Below, one piece after another: positions 6,093 to 7,884 of a DNA stretch of 7,884 bases. Under the pieces are notes generated by a model. The model was not told the origin of the DNA. It ran no database searches and saw only the letters and a program-made list of their open reading frames with translations. A program made the position numbers and the translations under genes. How positions within the stretch are numbered: position 1 is the first letter of the stretch; each line of letters begins with the position of its first letter. The DNA is from Acidianus hospitalis (lineage in GTDB: Archaea > Thermoproteota > Thermoprotei_A > Sulfolobales > Sulfolobaceae): positions 1-7,884 of the forward strand of contig JAWDOK010000033.1 in the NCBI GenBank assembly GCA_046533895.1, given 5' to 3'.

Positions 6093-6787
6093 ATAAGATT
6101 TTCTATTTTTTCTACTCCGCTTTGTATAAATGAAAGAGAATTTAGATGAGATAGAATGTAACTAGGCGCCATACCAGAAATGCAAGAAGGATTATAGATA
6201 TATCCTATTAATATGTAAGTTCCTTTGGAACTTGAGATTAGTATAGTAGTCGGTATATGAGGCGGATTGCCCATATATGCTGCAGATTGGAAATAACCTC
6301 CTTGAGCCCATTTATTAACTACATATTCTTTTACTAATGGACAGTATTGTGGAAAGCATGAAGAAATCTTAGAGAGCCCAAAGCTTACGTAGTTGCTTAC
6401 AACTTTACAACAAGCTGTTGCATTAAGATATCTATTATAAAGGTATACAAAATGAAACAACACTGAAGAGTTAGGATAAAATTCCTTGAATATTATTGCT
6501 GGAGTATTAGGATAAACGTCTTGTGGGTCAGAATAAGAGAAATTATACACTATCTTACCGTAGTGAGAAAGAAAGGAGTATAAAACCCAACTATCAGCAG
6601 CTCCAAAAGGACATCCGTACCAGCTTATTAATATAATACAGACGTAGCCTGGTTTTGCTAGATCTTTATTACTTACTTTAAAGAAAGTGTCTAAAGGAAC
6701 TTCAAAGGGATATAAAACATAAGGTAATGTAAATAGTAGGACAAAAGCTGCTACTGCTGCAAGAATTATAAGGTTTTTCCATTTCAT
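6089..6787 (-). CDS. DUF929 family membrane-anchored extracytoplasmic protein, thioredoxin-like features
   Basis: This 232-residue protein fits DUF929, a family I know mainly from Sulfolobales and whose function is not established. A short basic N-terminus (MKWKN) leads into a hydrophobic segment (about residues 6-26) that should be a signal anchor, leaving the rest outside the cell. The family core ISWYGCPFGAADSW (54-67) contains C59. Later, HIPTTILISSSKG (177-189) resembles the cis-proline strand of thioredoxin folds, which makes a single-cysteine thioredoxin-like domain plausible. This is my inference. Other cysteines are C50, C126, C127, C144, C149 and C202. Three N-glycosylation sequons (N82, N106, N122) agree with an outside location. 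The ATG at 6787 begins right at the anchor. The gene converges on the peroxiredoxin with overlapping stops. Confidence 0.82.
   Translation of the reverse strand: MKWKNLIILAAVAAFVLLFTLPYVLYPFEVPLDTFFKVSNKDLAKPGYVCIILISWYGCPFGAADSWVLYSFLSHYGKIVYNFSYSDPQDVYPNTPAIIFKEFYPNSSVLFHFVYLYNRYLNATACCKVVSNYVSFGLSKISSCFPQYCPLVKEYVVNKWAQGGYFQSAAYMGNPPHIPTTILISSSKGTYILIGYIYNPSCISGMAPSYILSHLNSLSFIQSGVEKIENLI
6099..6112 (+). terminator. T-rich terminator of the peroxiredoxin gene inside the DUF929 3' end
   Basis: Seven bases after the peroxiredoxin stop the plus strand reads TTTTCTATTTTTTC, a typical Sulfolobales T-rich stop signal. The same bases encode the last residues (EKIEN) of the opposing gene. Confidence 0.5.
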
Positions 6788-6810
6788 ATAGTATTGTAAA
6801 AGAAGGAGAA

Positions 6811-6819
6811 TTAATAATT
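6811..6819 (-). promoter_or_regulatory. Possible TATA box of the DUF929 gene
   Basis: The minus strand reads AATTATTAA, centred about 28 bases before the ATG at 6787. The sequence is a fair but not strong TATA match. Confidence 0.35.
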
Positions 6820-6850
6820 GATCTTCATAGTCCTTGAATTTACGAAAATT

Positions 6851-6869
6851 AGATTACCTCAAGTAATCT
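6851..6869. repeat. 7-bp perfect inverted repeat between the protease and DUF929 genes
   Basis: AGATTAC (6851-6857) and GTAATCT (6863-6869) pair exactly around CTCAA. On the minus strand the hairpin is followed by AATTTTCG. It lies about 50 bases after the protease stop and 64-82 bases before the DUF929 ATG, so it may be a terminator hairpin or an upstream operator. Confidence 0.45.
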
Positions 6870-6897
6870 TAACATGCAAGCAGAGCTTTTTGTTTAT

Positions 6898-6908
6898 ATT
6901 AAAAAATT
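6898..6908 (-). terminator. T-run after the protease gene
   Basis: Ten bases after the protease TAA the minus strand reads AAATTTTTTAATA (T6), a probable T-run terminator. TAATATA occurs on both sides of it as a short direct repeat. Confidence 0.45.
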
Positions 6909-6917
6909 TCTATTATA

Positions 6918-7232
6918 TTAATCTAGGTATATAGTTATAAAATGGCTTTTATATAGCGTCACAATAAACTTTTCTAGGAAGTCTTCTCGACCTAATATTA
7001 TTGCTGGAACTACTGGTAAACTTAAGCTATGTAACGAGAATAAGGAAACTGGAACGTCTAGTTCCGAATTCCCCAATTTTATCTTTATTAAATATCTTTT
7101 TGTTAATGCACCATTAATAACTGCTAAATCATGATATCTTGAATCTAAATTGTTAAAGCAGTACAACGCTTTCTCCTCATCTAACAAAGTATATCTGCTT
7201 CCGGTATCTATTAGGCCCTTCATTTTAATCAT
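6918..7232 (-). CDS. Retropepsin-like aspartic protease core, N-terminus displaced by a probable frameshift
   Basis: The 104-residue frame from ATG 7232 contains the aspartic protease active site LIDTGSRYTLL (D9-T-G-S12) and the later IILGRE (78-83), the ILGR turn of retropepsin-like domains. Such proteins act as dimers with one Asp per chain. The frame stays open upstream of ATG 7232 and encodes VPLIDIFIECPS, just the strands that precede DTGS in this family, so the true protein begins further up. No ATG, GTG or TTG is available there before the TGA at 7317-7319. A fitting N-terminus (ATG 7342, with ILVFPFQKYSGI) is in another frame; one extra A in the A run at 7278-7280 would join the two into about 141 residues. 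The gene is therefore a recent frameshift mutant, a recoded gene, a sequence error, or a shortened form. Confidence 0.7.
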   Translation of the reverse strand: MIKMKGLIDTGSRYTLLDEEKALYCFNNLDSRYHDLAVINGALTKRYLIKIKLGNSELDVPVSLFSLHSLSLPVVPAIILGREDFLEKFIVTLYKSHFITIYLD

Positions 7233-7342
7233 TGAACCTATTGACGGACACTCAATAAAAATATCGATTAAAGGAACTTTATTCCCGAATATTTCTGAAA
7301 AGGAAATACAAGAATGTCAGTATTTCTTCTCTCCTTTGACAT
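7233..7342 (-). pseudogene. Out-of-frame 5' part of the aspartic protease gene
   Basis: A frame opens at ATG 7340-7342 and stops at TAA 7268-7270 after 24 codons. It begins MSKERRNTDILVFPFQKY and overlaps the last 26 bases of the DUF5678-like gene, an arrangement usual for coupled genes. From 7277 to 7233 the homologous sequence continues in the protease frame as VPLIDIFIECPSIGS. The switch between frames falls at GGAATAAAG (7277-7285). The -1 heptamer AATAAAG is only a poor slippery site, so a one-base deletion is likelier than programmed shifting. Confidence 0.5.
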
Positions 7343-7490
7343 AAATTATAGCGTATTCGTGCATTTTATAACCCTTTTGTTCCAGATTTTTAACTAACTC
7401 TTCCCTAGTATCAGCATAACCAATAATATTATCATTAGAATCAACAGCAACATACTTACCAACAAATCTAGAATCGTTTATGATTAACAC
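7317..7490 (-). CDS. DUF5678-like small protein, 57 residues
   Basis: A GTG at 7488-7490 opens a 57-codon frame ending in TGA at 7317-7319. The sequence FVGKYVAVDSNDNIIGYADT, followed by a REELVKNLEQKGYK helix and a final YAIIYVKGEK strand, fits the short DUF5678 fold (GKYVAV, then GxxD, then a helix) as I know it from archaea, function unknown. Similar small genes are, to my memory, found next to retropepsin-like protease genes, as here, suggesting a functional pair. No ATG or TTG gives a better start; the frame stays open upstream of the GTG but without family-like sequence. The protease N-terminal frame overlaps its end by 26 bases. The protease core continues in this same frame behind the TGA. 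Confidence 0.7.
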   Translation of the reverse strand: MLIINDSRFVGKYVAVDSNDNIIGYADTREELVKNLEQKGYKMHEYAIIYVKGEKKY

Positions 7491-7520
7491 ATAAAATATC
7501 TCACAGTAAAAAATAAAAAC

Positions 7521-7529
7521 ATTTATATT
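7521..7529 (-). promoter_or_regulatory. Probable TATA box of the DUF5678-protease pair
   Basis: The minus strand reads AATATAAAT, centred about 35 bases before the GTG at 7490, predicting a leader of roughly ten bases. A T-rich stretch nearer the gene is a poorer alternative. Confidence 0.4.
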
Positions 7530-7548
7530 ATGGTTAACAATATACTAG

Positions 7549-7579
7549 TGCATTCTTTATGCAATTACAAGAGATTGCA
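7549..7579. repeat. Two overlapping inverted repeats built on TGCA
   Basis: TGCAT-N5-ATGCA (7549-7563) and TGCAAT-N8-ATTGCA (7560-7579) share the middle arm, so two alternative hairpins are possible. They lie 18-48 bases after the 90-residue gene and just before the next promoter. They could be a terminator for the former or an operator for the latter. Confidence 0.4.
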
Positions 7580-7596
7580 AACTGATTAAATAAATT

Positions 7597-7869
7597 TTAG
7601 AATTCGTCGTACGCTTCTTTGAGAAGCTTCTTAGCTAACTCCTCTGGAATTTTAGCAGTAACCTTATAATTCTCGTGAAGAACGTGGATTTCCATATTTG
7701 TAGATCTCTCTCCTTGAAGATCAAAGGTTAAATATTGCACAGTGCTGAAAGATTCGCCTTGTTCTCTCCCTGCCTCGGGTTCTCCTTGAATAAATTTAAA
7801 CCCTACTTTCAGAAAAACCGAATTATATACTTTATTTAAAGTTTTATAGACATTAACTAGATCATTCAT
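7597..7869 (-). CDS. Hypothetical protein, 90 residues
   Basis: No family is recognised. The N-terminal third (about residues 1-27) looks like a helix followed by a strand. Residues 28-42 are polar and Gly/Glu-rich (QGEPEAGREQGES), probably a loop. Two strand-like segments follow (TVQYLTFDLQG and MEIHVLHENYKVTAKI), and the C-terminus is a charged helix (PEELAKKLLKEAYDEF). It has no cysteines and no membrane segment, so a small soluble alpha/beta protein is expected. The frame remains open for the 15 bases upstream of ATG 7869 to the window edge, so an earlier start or a fusion cannot be excluded, and its promoter is outside. Confidence 0.65.
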   Translation of the reverse strand: MNDLVNVYKTLNKVYNSVFLKVGFKFIQGEPEAGREQGESFSTVQYLTFDLQGERSTNMEIHVLHENYKVTAKIPEELAKKLLKEAYDEF

Positions 7870-7884
7870 AGAATATGCATAAAT

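Noticed and set aside
7150..7344. Plus-strand ORF of 64 codons
   Set aside because: It is opposite the protease and DUF5678-like genes, which carry recognisable motifs.
7530..7589. Plus-strand ORF of 19 residues beginning ATGGTTAAC
   Set aside because: It is very short, has no suitably spaced TATA box, and crosses the TGCA inverted repeats.
1..7884. CRISPR array or other cas genes near the Cas4 gene
   Set aside because: No regularly spaced repeats were seen and the neighbours are metabolic or membrane genes.

Overview
The window looks like a chromosomal segment of a thermoacidophilic archaeon of the order Sulfolobales (Sulfolobus/Acidianus-like). Several things point there: AT-rich DNA, GTG starts, TATA boxes about 25 bp before start codons (leaderless transcription), T-run terminators, a Cas4 resembling what I remember of S. 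solfataricus SSO0001, a DUF929 secreted protein, and an archaeal Prx6-type peroxiredoxin. Ten genes lie on the minus strand and one, the peroxiredoxin, on the plus strand. No rRNA, tRNA, CRISPR array or insertion sequence was seen.

Left part (1-4820, all minus strand, read right to left): a membrane family-2 glycosyltransferase, then a Cas4-family Fe-S nuclease overlapping its 3' end, then a ThiD-type kinase with an extra C-terminal domain, then a ribokinase-like PfkB kinase that starts directly after the ThiD stop codon, and after 99 bases a histone-deacetylase-superfamily protein cut by the left edge. The first four are packed like an operon. Cas4 is a solo copy without other cas genes, and no ATG, GTG or TTG precedes its conserved first cysteine; an ACG or ATA codon behind a good Shine-Dalgarno sequence appears to start it.

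Middle (4820-6092): an unidentified 85-residue protein with its own promoter and terminator, an unreported-looking 36-residue very basic ORF with an ideally spaced TATA box, and the divergently oriented peroxiredoxin, which has only one cysteine. The peroxiredoxin and the DUF929 gene converge so closely that their stop codons overlap.

Right part (6089-7884, minus strand): the DUF929 protein, a retropepsin-like aspartic protease gene, a short DUF5678-like gene and an unidentified 90-residue protein. The protease gene is broken or recoded at its 5' end. Its core is in the same frame as the DUF5678-like gene, behind a single TGA, while a convincing N-terminus starting at 7342 is one frame away. 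A one-base loss in an A run would explain this.

No new multi-gene defence or metabolic system could be demonstrated. The points most worth checking are the two genes with displaced or missing starts (Cas4 and the protease) and the 36-residue basic ORF.
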